A DNA stretch of 64,000 nt, from positions 924,501-988,500 of the forward strand of contig NZ_JAUCEU010000007.1 of the NCBI RefSeq assembly GCF_030348765.1, written 5' to 3'. Position numbers and translations under genes: made by a program. The notes under the pieces were generated by a model. The model was not told the origin of the DNA and searched no databases. It was given only the letters and a program-made list of their open reading frames with translations. This stretch comes from Neobacillus sp. CF12 (GTDB lineage Bacteria; Bacillota; Bacilli; Bacillales; Cytobacillaceae). Shown piece after piece: positions 40,814-51,176 of this stretch (within the stretch, counting starts at the first letter, position 1; each line of letters opens with the position of its first letter).

Positions 40814-41095
40814 ATTAAATACCTTAGGAACCGTTTTTGTCAAGTGTTAACCATTATAAGCAAATTGTGGTCTAGTTTTAATGGCTACCTTTCATAGAGA
40901 AGGATTTCTCCTGTAAAGGAAAAGAGTGTCTTGCGAACGAGCAAAGGCTTACTTTAAAGGTACATGCCAGCATTTTGGCAGATTTATGGACATCCAAATT
41001 GACAATTAAAATAGCCATAGAAAGAATGTCTAGTTTCTCAAATAATTTGCCCTATTAAGGTATAAGACATATGTTTATTTGGGGCTAGTTTAACA

Positions 41096-41374
41096 TCAAT
41101 TGACTCGAACGCATGTAATAATCAAAATTCCAATGCCTAATACACATATTCCGTAAATACATAAACTATTTAATGAACGCAATACCCCTCTTTTTATCAA
41201 ATACTCATTGATTCCAAAGAATAAAATAATGGGTATAATCCACCAAAATACTTTTAATATAGTAATTGCACTGGCTCCGGTATCATTAAACAGGAAGCCT
41301 ACTCCCAGTAAAAAGAATGAAAATACTAGTAACAATATAAACAAATATCTAACAACGTACGGTAAAAATCTCAC
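41096..41374 (-). CDS. Small membrane protein, 92 aa
   Basis: Three hydrophobic helices (YLFILLLVFSFFLLGVGFLF, VFWWIIPIILFF, SLCIYGICVLGIGILIITC), no recognised motif. A typical small Bacillus membrane protein of unknown role. The start at 41374 follows AGGGATA, a moderate site. Confidence 0.6.
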   Translation of the reverse strand: MRFLPYVVRYLFILLLVFSFFLLGVGFLFNDTGASAITILKVFWWIIPIILFFGINEYLIKRGVLRSLNSLCIYGICVLGIGILIITCVRVN

Positions 41375-41666
41375 AATATCCCTCCTAGAGAAAATAAGTT
41401 ATTTTGTATATCATTCTTGTAAATTATTTTAAGTCAATAAAACGAAATTTATTATTCTCCCTCTCGAAGTTGACCTCTAATTCACAGTCAATTTGGCACT
41501 AGAGATGACACTAAAATGATTACTTTAGGTAGTTTTACCTCCACTCTACACTTTAACACTATTTGTGATACGGTTCACCTTATCCTTTTTTTAACGATCA
41601 AGCTCAGCATATAAACATTTTCTCGTTTTCGGAATCCTCTCATCAAGTAATGATTAATAAGTAAAA

Positions 41667-41695
41667 AAGTCTAGTTCGATCGAACTGGACATTTT
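41667..41695 (-). terminator. Terminator hairpin
   Basis: GTCCAGTTCGATCGAACTAGAC followed by TTTTTTAC on the minus strand, after the ECF sigma relic. Confidence 0.6.
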
Positions 41696-41745
41696 AATAT
41701 GAAAATATTTGTAGATGTTTGTAAAATGACCAAACTTTGATCATT

Positions 41746-42060
41746 TTACTGTTTTGGGTCGATGCAGACATGCGGCAAAATAGAACGAAATTTCCCATTC
41801 TTAGGCGGATTCCTTTTAATTGCATAGGTCTTGACTTTCTTAGCCATTTGGCTGGCATAGTCTTTGAGTAAAACTCTTTCTTCAAGAAGAGGTGTCGGCT
41901 CCATCACAGCTGAGTAAGAATAAACCGCCTCCTTCCAAAACTGCTTGGTCTTATTTTCCTTTCTCCAGTAATCACGGCATTTATTTGCCGCTATCGTGAA
42001 CAGCCAATTTTTAAGCTTTGATGATTCCTGAATGGTTGGAAAAGCTATCAGATAGACTGA
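41746..42060 (-). pseudogene. ECF sigma factor relic
   Basis: The minus strand encodes region 2-like FPTIQESSKLKNWLFTIAAN and KCRDYWRKENKTKQ, then a linker and a basic tail (AIKRNPPKNGKFRSILPHVC). There is no start and no region 4, so it is a deletion product of an RNA polymerase sigma-70 family (ECF) gene, perhaps fused to the end of its neighbour. Between 41380 and 41660 nothing else is seen. Confidence 0.6.
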
Positions 42061-42076
42061 TATACTTCAAAAAAAA

Positions 42077-42110
42077 ACCTTGGGTCGTATAATTTTATAC
42101 GACCCAAGGT
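42077..42110. terminator. Strong bidirectional hairpin
   Basis: ACCTTGGGTCGTATAA / TTATACGACCCAAGGT, near-perfect stem of 16 pairs with A/T runs. Confidence 0.75.
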
Positions 42111-42149
42111 TCCATGTCCCCAGAAAACTACAAGGGTGATTCGTTGTGA

Positions 42150-42375
42150 TTTAATTAGCTCCTTTAGGTGCCGTTGGATTTTTTTCAGTAGAAACGATTT
42201 CCCCGGTTTCAGCGTTTACAAATGCGATGTAAATATCGTTCCACTTGATGCCGATATCTTTACCAGCCTTTATATTCCGCTTCGCTTCGTTTCGAAGAGT
42301 TCGGCGTCAGTATATTTGTAATTTTGATCTTCAAAGGTTACATAATATAACGTTCCTTCCATGTCTTCTATGGTG
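42150..42375 (-). pseudogene. Relic of a secreted/PepSY-like protein gene
   Basis: Two frames joined by a shift: GTLYYVTFEDQNYKYTDAEL, then KAGKDIGIKWNDIYIAFVNA and ETGEIVSTEKNPTAPKGAN. The NAETGEIVS type of end resembles PepSY-like propeptide proteins. No start found. Confidence 0.4.
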
Positions 42376-42455
42376 CACAAAGTCTAGGAAACTTTCAAGC
42401 CATTTTACCTGAACTTGATTCGTTTTTCTCTCAATGTTTCCAGGTTTATAGATTT

Positions 42456-45400
42456 TTATTTGGTTTCATATGAAACGACGGAGCGAATCATCGGATTGGA
42501 TGCATCTAAACCTGCTGCAAATGGTCCAATCGCCGACCCTTCCTCTACTTTATACCACTCGCCTTTGTAAAGCTTCCAAAAGCGGTCTGAGAACGGGCTG
42601 CTCAGATCAAATCCAATGGTCGGTATATATGGATCTGGATATTGGGTGCTAAATACAAGGAAATATTCCTTCGGAACGTAAATGGAGTAAGGGACAAGAT
42701 CTACTTTGACCCAGCCAGGAACGACATCCGATTTTGCAGAAATGGATTCCGTTAATTTCTTTCCAGGGCCACCTTCAGGTCCAGTGGCATCATACACATC
42801 AACTTGAAAATTTTCACCACCCGGATTCCACCAGCGTGGGTCGATATAAAACAGGCCGGCGGTCAGCAATGCTTGGTCCTGTCCATCCTTCAATGACATT
42901 TTTACTGCGGCCTCGTCCGCACCAGATACCAACAAGACATTTTCAGCTGAGCCATCATCATAGCTGATTTCACCTTCTGTACCTATATAAGGCTTTAAGT
43001 GTATATCAATTGAACGGATGGAATTGCCCTTAATTTCAATCCGTTCTCTGTAGGTATGAAAATAGGGGGCACTCACTTCAAGTGTGTATGTTCCTATAAA
43101 AGGGTTAAGCGAGTATTTGCCGTTTGCACCTGTTCTTACCGGGGCGACAGCGGCGTCTTCAATGAGTTTCACCGTTGCTCCCTTAATCGTTTTTTTGGAT
43201 TCGCTGTTCTTTACAGTTCCCTTGACGGCGCCTTTATCTAACGGGGATAACTGAATATCTACAATGGTCGAAGCATCTTTCGTTACTCTCGCCGTTTGAA
43301 TTTTTGGGTTAAACCCATAGGCCTCGGCTTGTAGATGGTATTCATCTGCAGGGAGCTTCATGCTGAAGCTACCATCCATTGGATCGCTATCTACAAGCCT
43401 TCCATTTTCAACAATCTGTATTTGCGCACTGAGCGGGATGAGAACTTGTTTTTCATGGGTGCCTTGTAGCCTTGTAGACTCCTCGAATGTTTCAAATGCT
43501 ATCGTTGATTGCGCGGGTTGATATACATTGCCGGAAGGTTTGTCTTCTATGGAAACATCATCTAAGTACCACCCTAAATTTGTTTCCGCACTGTCGGAAT
43601 GGAAACGGTAAGCTACATAAACAGTTTTCCCTGAGAAGGAAGACAAATCGACCGAAATGGCTTCCCATTTTGTCTCTAAGTGCTCATCGTTTGTTTTAGC
43701 CACATGCCAGTTCTTCATGTCTTCAGAAACGAGCACTTGTCCCCAATCATCCCATCCTCGGAATAAGTTGATAGAAGGGCCAAAGGTCTGTTTGAAGTTT
43801 AGGAATACCGCTTCTCCTTTCTTGACTTGAATAGGAGGCATAGCTAGCATGGATTCCTCGTTATTGTTATAACTCCAGTTCGCATCGGTATTTCTCCAGT
43901 CAGGGTTCGCGGTCGCGTAGGCATTGGTCCCAGAAGGCACCTCCAAATACGTATGCATGACCTTCCCCCAATTCCACGAACTGTTTCTACCTGTACTGTA
44001 CCACCCTACAGGTGATGTTTCAAAGTCTGTTGCATACCCGACCGACAACCCTTCTTTCAGCGGTAGGCGAACAGGGACGGTTTCCGTACTGTTTCCCGCA
44101 TAGTCCGTAATTTTCCAGTAATAAGTAATTTCTTTCCCCTTTACTTTTTCTAAAGGAAGTTCACTTGAATAGGAACTGCTTTTAAAGTTGCCTTTAAAAA
44201 GATTGCCATTTGATGTTTGCTCTGGTGCTCTGTCAACTTGATAATGAAGTTCCACCGTTGAAACTGCAAAATCGTCAGAGGCTTGTACAGTGAGTTTCAA
44301 AGGTGCATTAGCATAAGCATAGGGAAGAGGCTCATGCCTCGCGACTGGTTTCTTTTTATCGACAGCTTTATAACCTACTTTTCCTACAAGACTGCCGACG
44401 CCGTTAGAACCGCTTATTACCATACCTGTTAGGTCAAGAATCCCTCTCCCATATGCGTCATTTGGGGAAGTTGGATACTTTAAATCTGATAAAGGATTCA
44501 ATCCGGCATACAGAGTTTCTTTGAGTTTTTCGATTGGTATGTTTGGCTGCATTTGCTTTAAGATGGCAATGGCGCCTGATACATGTGGTGCAGCCATGGA
44601 GGTCCCCGATGACAACCCGTATTCGTTATTTGGCAGGGTTGAGAAAATCTCTTCCCCTGGTGCAACCAAATCCGGCTTTATTTCACTGCCGCCATAGGGA
44701 GAAGGCCCCCTCAAAGAAAACCATGAGATTCGGTTTTCTGAATCTGTTGAGCCAACTGCAATGGTTTCAGGGTAATTAGCTGGATTGGTTATTGAACCTG
44801 GCCCAACGGGTGTCCCATTGCTGTCGTTTCCTGCGGCAAAAACCGGTGTAATGTCGGCAGCCGCCCATGCCTTGACAACCGATCTAAACCAGTCATTCAA
44901 GGTAGAACTGCCAGCCCATGAGTTATTAATAATATCCGGTGCCATCTCTGGATGAGGAGTTCCCTTTTCATCAAGTGGGGCAAGAAGCCATTCTCCTGCT
45001 TTTAGCAAGTCTGTATCCAGCGCCCCGTTTTCTGAAAATGCGTTAACAGCAATCCAGCGTGCCCCTGGAGCCACTCCGGTACGCGTGCCTGTTTCCGGGT
45101 CATAGCCAACCATTGTCCCTGTCACATGTGTACCATGTCCATGTTCATCAATTGGAATAGGACTATCCCCCACCAAGTCCAGCCAATTGAAAGTGTGTGT
45201 AAAGGTGCCATCCGCATTGAGTCCTCGGTATTGCTTCTTAAGCGACGGATGGTTTACGTCCACCCCAGTATCAAGCGTTGCGATTACGACACCTGATCCA
45301 TCCAACCCATTTTCCCATGCTTTTTTTGCCTGAATTTTTTCCAAGTTCCAAGATAGCTCACTTGTTAATTTTTGAACTACAGATGTCTTCGGTTTAGGCG

Positions 45401-45902
45401 AAGCCTGCCGTTCGTTTAGGTAAATATGGTTGACTTCTGGAAAGGTTGCTATTTCCTGTAAAACATCTTTCGTGGATGTAAATGAAACCGCATTTACGAT
45501 GTAGTAAGATTGATCATCTTTCAGTTTTCCTTCAATTTTCTTTTGACGAATAAAATCCTTGATATGATACTGTGTTAGTTCAGCATTCGTTTGTAGTCCT
45601 GACACAACAGCTGAACGGACGCGGAGTTTCTCTTGATAGCGGGTAGCCTTCCCTTTCTTAGCCTCTTCCCGAGCTTGATTAGCAATTTGTCCAACATCCG
45701 CTTGGTTTTTTAACTCTACAATCACATTCGTGTACTTGTTATTTTCAAAGGCCTGTATTACTTTCGGATCCACCTTTCCTTCCATTGGATTTGATACTCC
45801 GTTTTGAACCGCCCCCCCTCTTACAGGGAAGACTGTTCCTAGTAAAAGAAATATCATCAAAAAAGCTACTAAATTCGATTTTCTCCTTTTTAACCCTTTC
45901 AT
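42456..45902 (-). CDS. bpr: Subtilisin-like S8 peptidase, bacillopeptidase F type
   Basis: Secreted multidomain serine protease, 1148 aa. Signal peptide (SNLVAFLMIFLLLGTVFPVR), an I9-type propeptide (to about 180), and a catalytic domain with D211 (LDTGVDVNHP), H256 (HGHGTHVTG), N359 (FAAGND) and S435 (GTSMAAPHV). Then come an Ig-like domain, a MAM-like/immune-inhibitor-A type part (WYLDDVSIEDKP), and two carboxypeptidase-regulatory-like repeats. It resembles B. subtilis Bpr, which is longer. AAGGAGGG precedes ATG. Probably a scavenging extracellular protease. Part of a related gene survives at 48095-48770. Confidence 0.9.
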   Translation of the reverse strand: MKGLKRRKSNLVAFLMIFLLLGTVFPVRGGAVQNGVSNPMEGKVDPKVIQAFENNKYTNVIVELKNQADVGQIANQAREEAKKGKATRYQEKLRVRSAVVSGLQTNAELTQYHIKDFIRQKKIEGKLKDDQSYYIVNAVSFTSTKDVLQEIATFPEVNHIYLNERQASPKPKTSVVQKLTSELSWNLEKIQAKKAWENGLDGSGVVIATLDTGVDVNHPSLKKQYRGLNADGTFTHTFNWLDLVGDSPIPIDEHGHGTHVTGTMVGYDPETGTRTGVAPGARWIAVNAFSENGALDTDLLKAGEWLLAPLDEKGTPHPEMAPDIINNSWAGSSTLNDWFRSVVKAWAAADITPVFAAGNDSNGTPVGPGSITNPANYPETIAVGSTDSENRISWFSLRGPSPYGGSEIKPDLVAPGEEIFSTLPNNEYGLSSGTSMAAPHVSGAIAILKQMQPNIPIEKLKETLYAGLNPLSDLKYPTSPNDAYGRGILDLTGMVISGSNGVGSLVGKVGYKAVDKKKPVARHEPLPYAYANAPLKLTVQASDDFAVSTVELHYQVDRAPEQTSNGNLFKGNFKSSSYSSELPLEKVKGKEITYYWKITDYAGNSTETVPVRLPLKEGLSVGYATDFETSPVGWYSTGRNSSWNWGKVMHTYLEVPSGTNAYATANPDWRNTDANWSYNNNEESMLAMPPIQVKKGEAVFLNFKQTFGPSINLFRGWDDWGQVLVSEDMKNWHVAKTNDEHLETKWEAISVDLSSFSGKTVYVAYRFHSDSAETNLGWYLDDVSIEDKPSGNVYQPAQSTIAFETFEESTRLQGTHEKQVLIPLSAQIQIVENGRLVDSDPMDGSFSMKLPADEYHLQAEAYGFNPKIQTARVTKDASTIVDIQLSPLDKGAVKGTVKNSESKKTIKGATVKLIEDAAVAPVRTGANGKYSLNPFIGTYTLEVSAPYFHTYRERIEIKGNSIRSIDIHLKPYIGTEGEISYDDGSAENVLLVSGADEAAVKMSLKDGQDQALLTAGLFYIDPRWWNPGGENFQVDVYDATGPEGGPGKKLTESISAKSDVVPGWVKVDLVPYSIYVPKEYFLVFSTQYPDPYIPTIGFDLSSPFSDRFWKLYKGEWYKVEEGSAIGPFAAGLDASNPMIRSVVSYETK

Positions 45903-46392
45903 TTGAACCCTCCTTTTATAAACTTTATAAACACATCAATCAACACAATCTACCTGTTCCTCCCAATTATCAAAATAGAACAAAGGAACCCGAAGAGTGC
46001 AAACCAGTATCAAAGGTGGTGTGAACTCCTCTCAATTTTTAACTTTTCTAATCAACTAAGTAGTAGTTTACAATTTGATTAAAATCCCTCCTATAAAATT
46101 TATAAACTACTAGACACAATAGTATTGGTATTCTGAAAATTTAACAATACAACTTTTTTGATTGAATTAATCAAGATTATAGATGGTTAATAAAGGATCA
46201 TTACTTAACTAGTAAAATTTTTATCGGCGGAAAAAAATCTATTATTTCCTTAACAACAGACCGCATATCTTGTAAAATAAATTTCAGCACTCACCTGTTT
46301 CGATTAATAATGTCAGTATGTTTGACAAAGAAATATAAGATTCTTAAGATTAATTCACGTAATTACTTTTTATATATGAAGAAGGAGTTTTT

Positions 46393-46882
46393 TTGCAGCA
46401 TAGTATTGGAGTTGAGTATGCTTTACACTGCCTCGTTTATTTAATTGATATTCCCAGGATTCTCCCACTGGAGTAAAGGAACTTTCCTTTTTTCAAGGTA
46501 TATCAGATACATATCTCTCCAAGATTTTTAGTAAATTATAAAAGCAGATATTGTAAGTTCAGTTCCTGGGGTTAAGGGTGGTTATAAACTTGCTAAAAGC
46601 CCAGAAAAAATTTCCTTTTTTGATGTAATTGAAGCAGTTGAAGGTCCTAAGCCAATTTTCCAGTGTAAAAATATTAAAGATAATGGTTATTTGTATAGGG
46701 AAAATATCTGCTCCCCAGGTGCTTCTTGTACTATCAATTTGGTTATACTTTCTGCTGAAGAAAAAATGAGTGAATTTTTGAGGAGTAAAACACTTGCATG
46801 ATTAAACGAAGAGCTGGATTGTGCCTTATCCAAACAAGTACGTGAGGAAACTCGAAAATTTTTTTCGAAGAGCAACCAATAA
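46393..46882 (+). pseudogene. Rrf2-family regulator, decayed copy
   Basis: Closely parallels the intact gene at 51177-51668 (QHSIGVEYALHCLVYLIDIP, KELSFFQGISDTYLSKIFS), but has a TTG in place of ATG, one deletion near 46455, a shift at about 46535 and a TGA replacing a Trp codon (46799). Its regulator role is lost. The flanking terminator is also shared. The gap 45903-46390 shows no other gene. Confidence 0.85.
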
Positions 46883-46885
46883 AAC

Positions 46886-46934
46886 AAACCTCTCGTTAGA
46901 TCCCTTAATTAAAAGGAATTTAGAGAGGTTTTTT
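46886..46934 (+). terminator. Terminator after the Rrf2 relic
   Basis: AAACCTCTC / GAGAGGTTTTTT stem with an internal pair of arms, homologous to that after the intact Rrf2 gene. Confidence 0.75.
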
Positions 46935-47112
46935 CCTTGTTCAAGGAAACAAATCTTTCAATAGACTATTGATAACTACAACCAATACAATACTTCTACT
47001 CCTGAAACATTTTTTAGCTCTTTTCATTATTTCTGTATGTGCATGAGTATCTGAAGTATTTTTTCCTAAACTTTAAATTGGTAAAACTTTTTGCCGGATT
47101 CTATTGTCAAGC

Positions 47113-48033
47113 TTAGGATAACTGTGTTTCTTTATAACTCTCCGCTAATGCCTCATTCTCATTTATAAAATTCATTAATATTTCGATAAAACCTTTTGCA
47201 GCTGTACCCATAAATTTTTGTTTATGGTGGACAATGGACACTTCCTTGATAAAAGTTGGATTTGTTATTTTGATAGCTTTTAAATCCCCTTTATTTTCCA
47301 ATAAAAAGAGTTTACCGGATAGGATGGTAGCCCCTATCCCTTCCTCGACTAATTCCAATATCGCCTTCGTATCGGTTGATTCAATGATAGGTTGGAGACC
47401 AATCTCCGCAAATAGACAAGCTTCCTCTAGTAATTTCCTAAAACAATGACCGATGGGATTTAATATAAGCGGAATACTCTGTATCTCACGAAACTCAATT
47501 GCCTCTCTATCAGACCAAGCATGATCCATTTGCACGACTAAAAAGAATTCATCCTGGTATAAAGGAATATGGATAAAACTATCATCTGGTTTTGGCATGA
47601 AGGTTAGAGCCAAATCAATTTCGTTTTGCTTTACCTTTTCTACCGCATCATCTATCGAAAATAACTGGATCTGAACATGAGGGTACTTAGCATGAAACTC
47701 TAGCAAAACCTTAGAGGCTATGAGACTTAAGTCACCAGACAGTGCCCCTATCACTAATTTCCCTCTCTTCACCTTTTGCAGCTCCTCTATTTGTTCGGTG
47801 GCAGAATGTAAATTTTCAAACATTTTTTTGCATTGTTTATGGAGAATTTCACCAGCCTCCGTGATTGCTATTTTTTTTCCTAAACGATCAAATAAACGAA
47901 CACCCAGTTCATCCTCTAACGCTTTCATTTGATAGCTTAAGGTAGGCTGCCCAATTCTTAGTTTTTCTGCAGTCTTTGTAAAATGAAGATCGTTACATAG
48001 GGCCATGAAGTATTCTAATTGTCTCAGTTCCAA
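47113..48033 (-). CDS. LysR-family transcriptional regulator
   Basis: 306 aa. The N-terminal winged helix-turn-helix MELRQLEYFMALCNDLHFTK ... AEKLRIGQPTLSYQMKALED is classical; the effector domain (LVIGALSGDLSLIASKVLLE) follows. TTG start after GGGGTG. Closest in style to the CynR/GltC-like group. No obvious target gene is next to it: the neighbours are relics, so its regulated gene may be elsewhere or lost. Confidence 0.9.
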   Translation of the reverse strand: MELRQLEYFMALCNDLHFTKTAEKLRIGQPTLSYQMKALEDELGVRLFDRLGKKIAITEAGEILHKQCKKMFENLHSATEQIEELQKVKRGKLVIGALSGDLSLIASKVLLEFHAKYPHVQIQLFSIDDAVEKVKQNEIDLALTFMPKPDDSFIHIPLYQDEFFLVVQMDHAWSDREAIEFREIQSIPLILNPIGHCFRKLLEEACLFAEIGLQPIIESTDTKAILELVEEGIGATILSGKLFLLENKGDLKAIKITNPTFIKEVSIVHHKQKFMGTAAKGFIEILMNFINENEALAESYKETQLS

Positions 48034-48094
48034 GATTTTTCACCCCTTACTCCCCTTACTATTTGATACCTTTCAATCTATCTATCTTACTATT

Positions 48095-48770
48095 CTACCT
48101 TGTGGTGTTCCAATGATAGGTTCAGAGATTGCATTGTTCATGACAGCTCGAATATCATGTTTCCATATTCTGGATTTGTAACGTGGGCCCATTTTGAATC
48201 TTCAAATAACCAATTTCGGGTATGAAAAGGGCTATTATGATCACTATATAGACTTGGTGATGTACCTGCTGAAGAGGCGTCAGGTTGTATATAGACTAAA
48301 TAGAAATCTCCAGAACAAAAATGTTTTTATCCGCTAAATCCACATGAGTCCATTCCCCATCAGTACGCGCACTGCCTCAAGCGGTCCTGCGATTTTTTTT
48401 CTAGGAGCCCCGTTTGCACTCTTGGAATCATATACGGCTACCTGAAATCTAGTTGAGCCCGTGGCAGGCAATTCTGTATTCACTTGGTTTAAGATTTAAG
48501 TTTGCTTCGACGGAAACGTCTTTTGGAATCGAAACAGCTTGGTCACTAGATTGAAAACCATAGGCTTCAGCACGAAGAGTGAATTCCCCTGACTTATGCG
48601 GCATAGAAAAGCTTCCATCTTCTGGATTCGTGGCTACTGAGTATCCAGAGTCTACTAGTGTTACCTGTGCTCCTATTGGTAACACGTTTGGCTGACTATT
48701 GGTATCTTGAACGAATGTTGAATTTGGAGCTAACACAAAGCTTTTGAAATTCTTTTTGATGAACCACCCA
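48095..48770 (-). pseudogene. Remnant of a second bacillopeptidase-like gene (C-terminal part)
   Basis: A carboxypeptidase-regulatory-like repeat (VLPIGAQVTLVDSGYSVATN, EDGSFSMPHKSGEFTLRAEA, YGFQSSDQAVSIPKD) closely parallels a repeat of the S8 protease at 42456. Further downstream, in broken frames, come pieces like FQVAVYDSKSANGAP and GEWTHVDLAD that match its last domain. Stops and shifts are many; the catalytic part is absent. Confidence 0.7.
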
Positions 48771-48997
48771 ACCCATCTGGACTAAAATCATACCACTGCT
48801 TATACTGCAGGTACGAATTTCCGTTACCTCCTTTGTATTTGGTAAAGACTACACAATAGTATAAGTATTCTAAAACATTAACAATACAAGATTTTTGATT
48901 GAAGTGATTAACAAATTAGATGGTAAAAACTGACTATTTAATCATAGGAAAAACACATAACAATTTGATGATACTATACAGAAAATCAAAGTACAGA

Positions 48998-49736
48998 TTA
49001 GTTATTAACTTGAATCGCGTTATAGTATTCTGCCAAGGTAATACCGCGGTTCGTGATATTTTTGGCGATTTCTGGTCCCACGTAGCGAAGATGCCATGGC
49101 TCGTATTGGTAGCAGGTAATGGCTTCCTTGCCCTTCGGATAGCTGATAATAAAGCCGAATTGGGCTGCATTGTCCTCCAGCCATTTTGCCTCTTTCGTTC
49201 CTGTAAAACATTCCTCTGCCGCACATTTGCCGTCTCCTCCAGTCACATCAATCGCGAGCCCTGTTTCGTGCTCACTCGTTCCAGGCGGCACAATATAGGT
49301 AAGGGCTTTCTCATAGCCATCCTTTTCCACATAGTGATTGAACAATGCCGTTTGGGTTTCGTGTGATCGGTAGGCTGAAACGCCAAGCAGCTCCACACCT
49401 TGTTTTTTTTGCTGCAGTGAACAATGTTTCAATTGCTCCAGCGGATTCGACACTCATTTTTCGTTTTTCTGACTTCTCATTAAAAATAAAAGGGATGGAA
49501 GGGTCAATCAAATCCACTGGCTCAAAGTCCTCTGGAAGATTGTTTTGTTTGTTTACCAATACAGGACTACTATCCGGAGCGCTCGTTTTAATACTATCAA
49601 CCGTTTGATCAGGCTTCTCTGCTGGCTTTTTGTCTGTATCTGGTAAAAAATTATAGGTTGAAAAGGAGGAGAGACCAAACAAGGAAACACATACAATCAG
49701 CGGCATTATAGAAACAACCCATAGTATTTTTTTCAA
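48998..49736 (-). pseudogene. VanY/DdlC-type D,D-carboxypeptidase, frameshifted
   Basis: The two frames join to one secreted enzyme of about 245 residues. N-terminus MKKILWVVSIMPLIVCVSLF with a membrane anchor and a Pro/Lys-rich linker, then the M15B peptidase domain: GVSAYRSHETQTALFNHYV, SEHETGLAIDVTGG (metal His and Asp) and YEPWHLRYVG (catalytic Glu/His). The shift lies in a run of eight A on the coding strand (49403-49410); seven would keep the frame. It would trim peptidoglycan stem peptides if expressed. TetR-type operator site 4 is about 140 bases upstream. Confidence 0.85.
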
Positions 49737-49876
49737 TGTGTTTTCTCCTTTACGAATTTTTTTTCAAAAAAATAATTTACAAAGCAAGTTATATCTGTTA
49801 TCAGAATCGGAGTCGCAAAAAAACGTCATAATTTATGTTCACACAGAACATCTTAAATCACTTGTATATAAATCCG

Positions 49877-49908
49877 AAAAGAAAAGACCAACTGGTCTTT
49901 TCTTTTCC
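49877..49908. promoter_or_regulatory. TetR-type operator, site 4, or terminator hairpin
   Basis: Perfect palindrome GAAAAGAAAAGACCA / TGGTCTTTTCTTTTC with a two-base centre. It shares GACCA-N2-TGGTC with sites 1-3, but the long stem and T-run could also terminate the DinB gene transcript from the right. Confidence 0.5.
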
Positions 49909-50008
49909 AAAAAAAATTAATATATTATTTAAAAGGTTTTTTTGCCAATTGCATTGAATAAAGTCAACTCTCGTTTTTAAAAAGACCCATTGTGATTGAT
50001 ATATTTAT

Positions 50009-50485
50009 CTATTTTTCTACATTAAGAGCATTTTTTAAGCTTTTTATTATGCCAATATGTTCACTTTCATGGAATGAAGCGTAAGAAAGAAGTTCACCAA
50101 TGGTTTCTAGTTTTAATGATCCCATTGTAAATGGGTTTGCAATTTTTTCATCGAGTCTCCCTGCAAACGTTTCTTTTACACGATTTACTTGTTCAGATAG
50201 TAATGAAATTAGCTCTTCTATTGAAGGCGGAGTTGTATTCCAGTCAGTTGTTTTTGTCCCCGTTTTGAATAAGTTCATATATCCCTCTGGCAGGTTTGGA
50301 ATTTCGTTTGCAAAATGAAAGACAATTCCCTCAACAGCAACATAAATATGACCTAACTGCCAGCGTAGTGAATTTGGATATCCATTTGGGATGATGTCAC
50401 CGTTTTCTTCCGTTATGTCTTGTGCCGCCTTTAATGTAGCGTTACGAGCATATTCAAATAGGTCAAAAATCTTATTTTCATTCAT
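50009..50485 (-). CDS. DinB-family protein
   Basis: 158 aa, DinB_2-type bundle. The ligand His in LRWQLGHIYVAVEG and the pair in YASFHESEHIGIIKSLK are in place. More distant from the other two DinB proteins of the window than they are from each other. ATG at 50485 follows AAGGGGA. Function unknown; perhaps a metal-dependent transferase. Confidence 0.82.
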   Translation of the reverse strand: MNENKIFDLFEYARNATLKAAQDITEENGDIIPNGYPNSLRWQLGHIYVAVEGIVFHFANEIPNLPEGYMNLFKTGTKTTDWNTTPPSIEELISLLSEQVNRVKETFAGRLDEKIANPFTMGSLKLETIGELLSYASFHESEHIGIIKSLKNALNVEK

Positions 50486-50530
50486 GATGTTTGTCCCCTT
50501 TTTCAATAAGATTTTTTAATTGATCTAATT

Positions 50531-50980
50531 TTACTTTTCAGTAGCTATATTCCCCATGGCAATAGAGATTCTATTCCAGCTGTTAATTTGATTAATTAAT
50601 AGAACGAGGTCAACATACTGTTTCTCGTCATAGTGTTCACGAACTCTTTGGTAAAGCTCATCTGGTACTCGTTTTGTCGCGATTAATGTCACGTACTCTG
50701 TCAACTCAAGAGCTGCTTTTTCAGCATCTGTGTAAAATGTACACTCTCTCCAAGCAGTAAGGCAAAATAACCGTTGCTCCGTCTCTCCCATTTTTCTAGC
50801 ATCGGCAGTGTGCATGTTGATACAATAAGCACACCCATTTATTTGAGAAGCCCGAATTTTTATCAGTTCACGAAGTTTACGGTCTAAGCCAGTAGTTTTC
50901 GTATACTTTTCCATTTCCATCATGATCTTAAGTGCATCTGGTGCTGCATTGTAATAATCTATACGTTGTTTCACTATCAT
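50531..50980 (-). CDS. AhpD-like carboxymuconolactone decarboxylase-family protein
   Basis: About 149 aa; one CMD/AhpD domain with the redox pair CAYCINMH near residue 55, typical of alkylhydroperoxidase-like enzymes. Upstream IKIRASQINGC and downstream LTAWRECTFYTDAEKAALEL are characteristic. AAGGGGGAA precedes the ATG at 50980. It is divergent from an Rrf2-type regulator, with a palindrome between them; redox-linked control of this gene by the Rrf2 protein is a reasonable inference. Confidence 0.88.
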   Translation of the reverse strand: MIVKQRIDYYNAAPDALKIMMEMEKYTKTTGLDRKLRELIKIRASQINGCAYCINMHTADARKMGETEQRLFCLTAWRECTFYTDAEKAALELTEYVTLIATKRVPDELYQRVREHYDEKQYVDLVLLINQINSWNRISIAMGNIATEK

Positions 50981-51011
50981 TTCCCCCTTATGACGTTTCA
51001 ATTATGGATAA

Positions 51012-51030
51012 TGTTAATCGGCGATTAACA
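51012..51030. promoter_or_regulatory. Palindrome in the ahpD-like/rrf2 divergent region
   Basis: TGTTAATC-GGC-GATTAACA, a perfect 8-base inverted repeat between the two divergent starts and close to a TATAAT sequence. Candidate operator for the Rrf2 regulator. Confidence 0.55.
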
Positions 51031-51176
51031 CTGTCTATAATATAGGTGATTTATTTTATTATGTCAACCCTTCTTTCAAGAGAGAAAAATGGAACAAAAC
51101 TTTGTTTGACAAAGAAATCAAACATTTCTAAGATAAATGGAAGGAATTACTTTTTATTTATGAAGAAGGTGTTGGT

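Noticed and set aside
46687..46887. A 66-codon minus-strand frame in the Rrf2 relic
   Set aside because: It is antisense to the recognisable Rrf2 remnant; the intact copy shows the same shadow frame.
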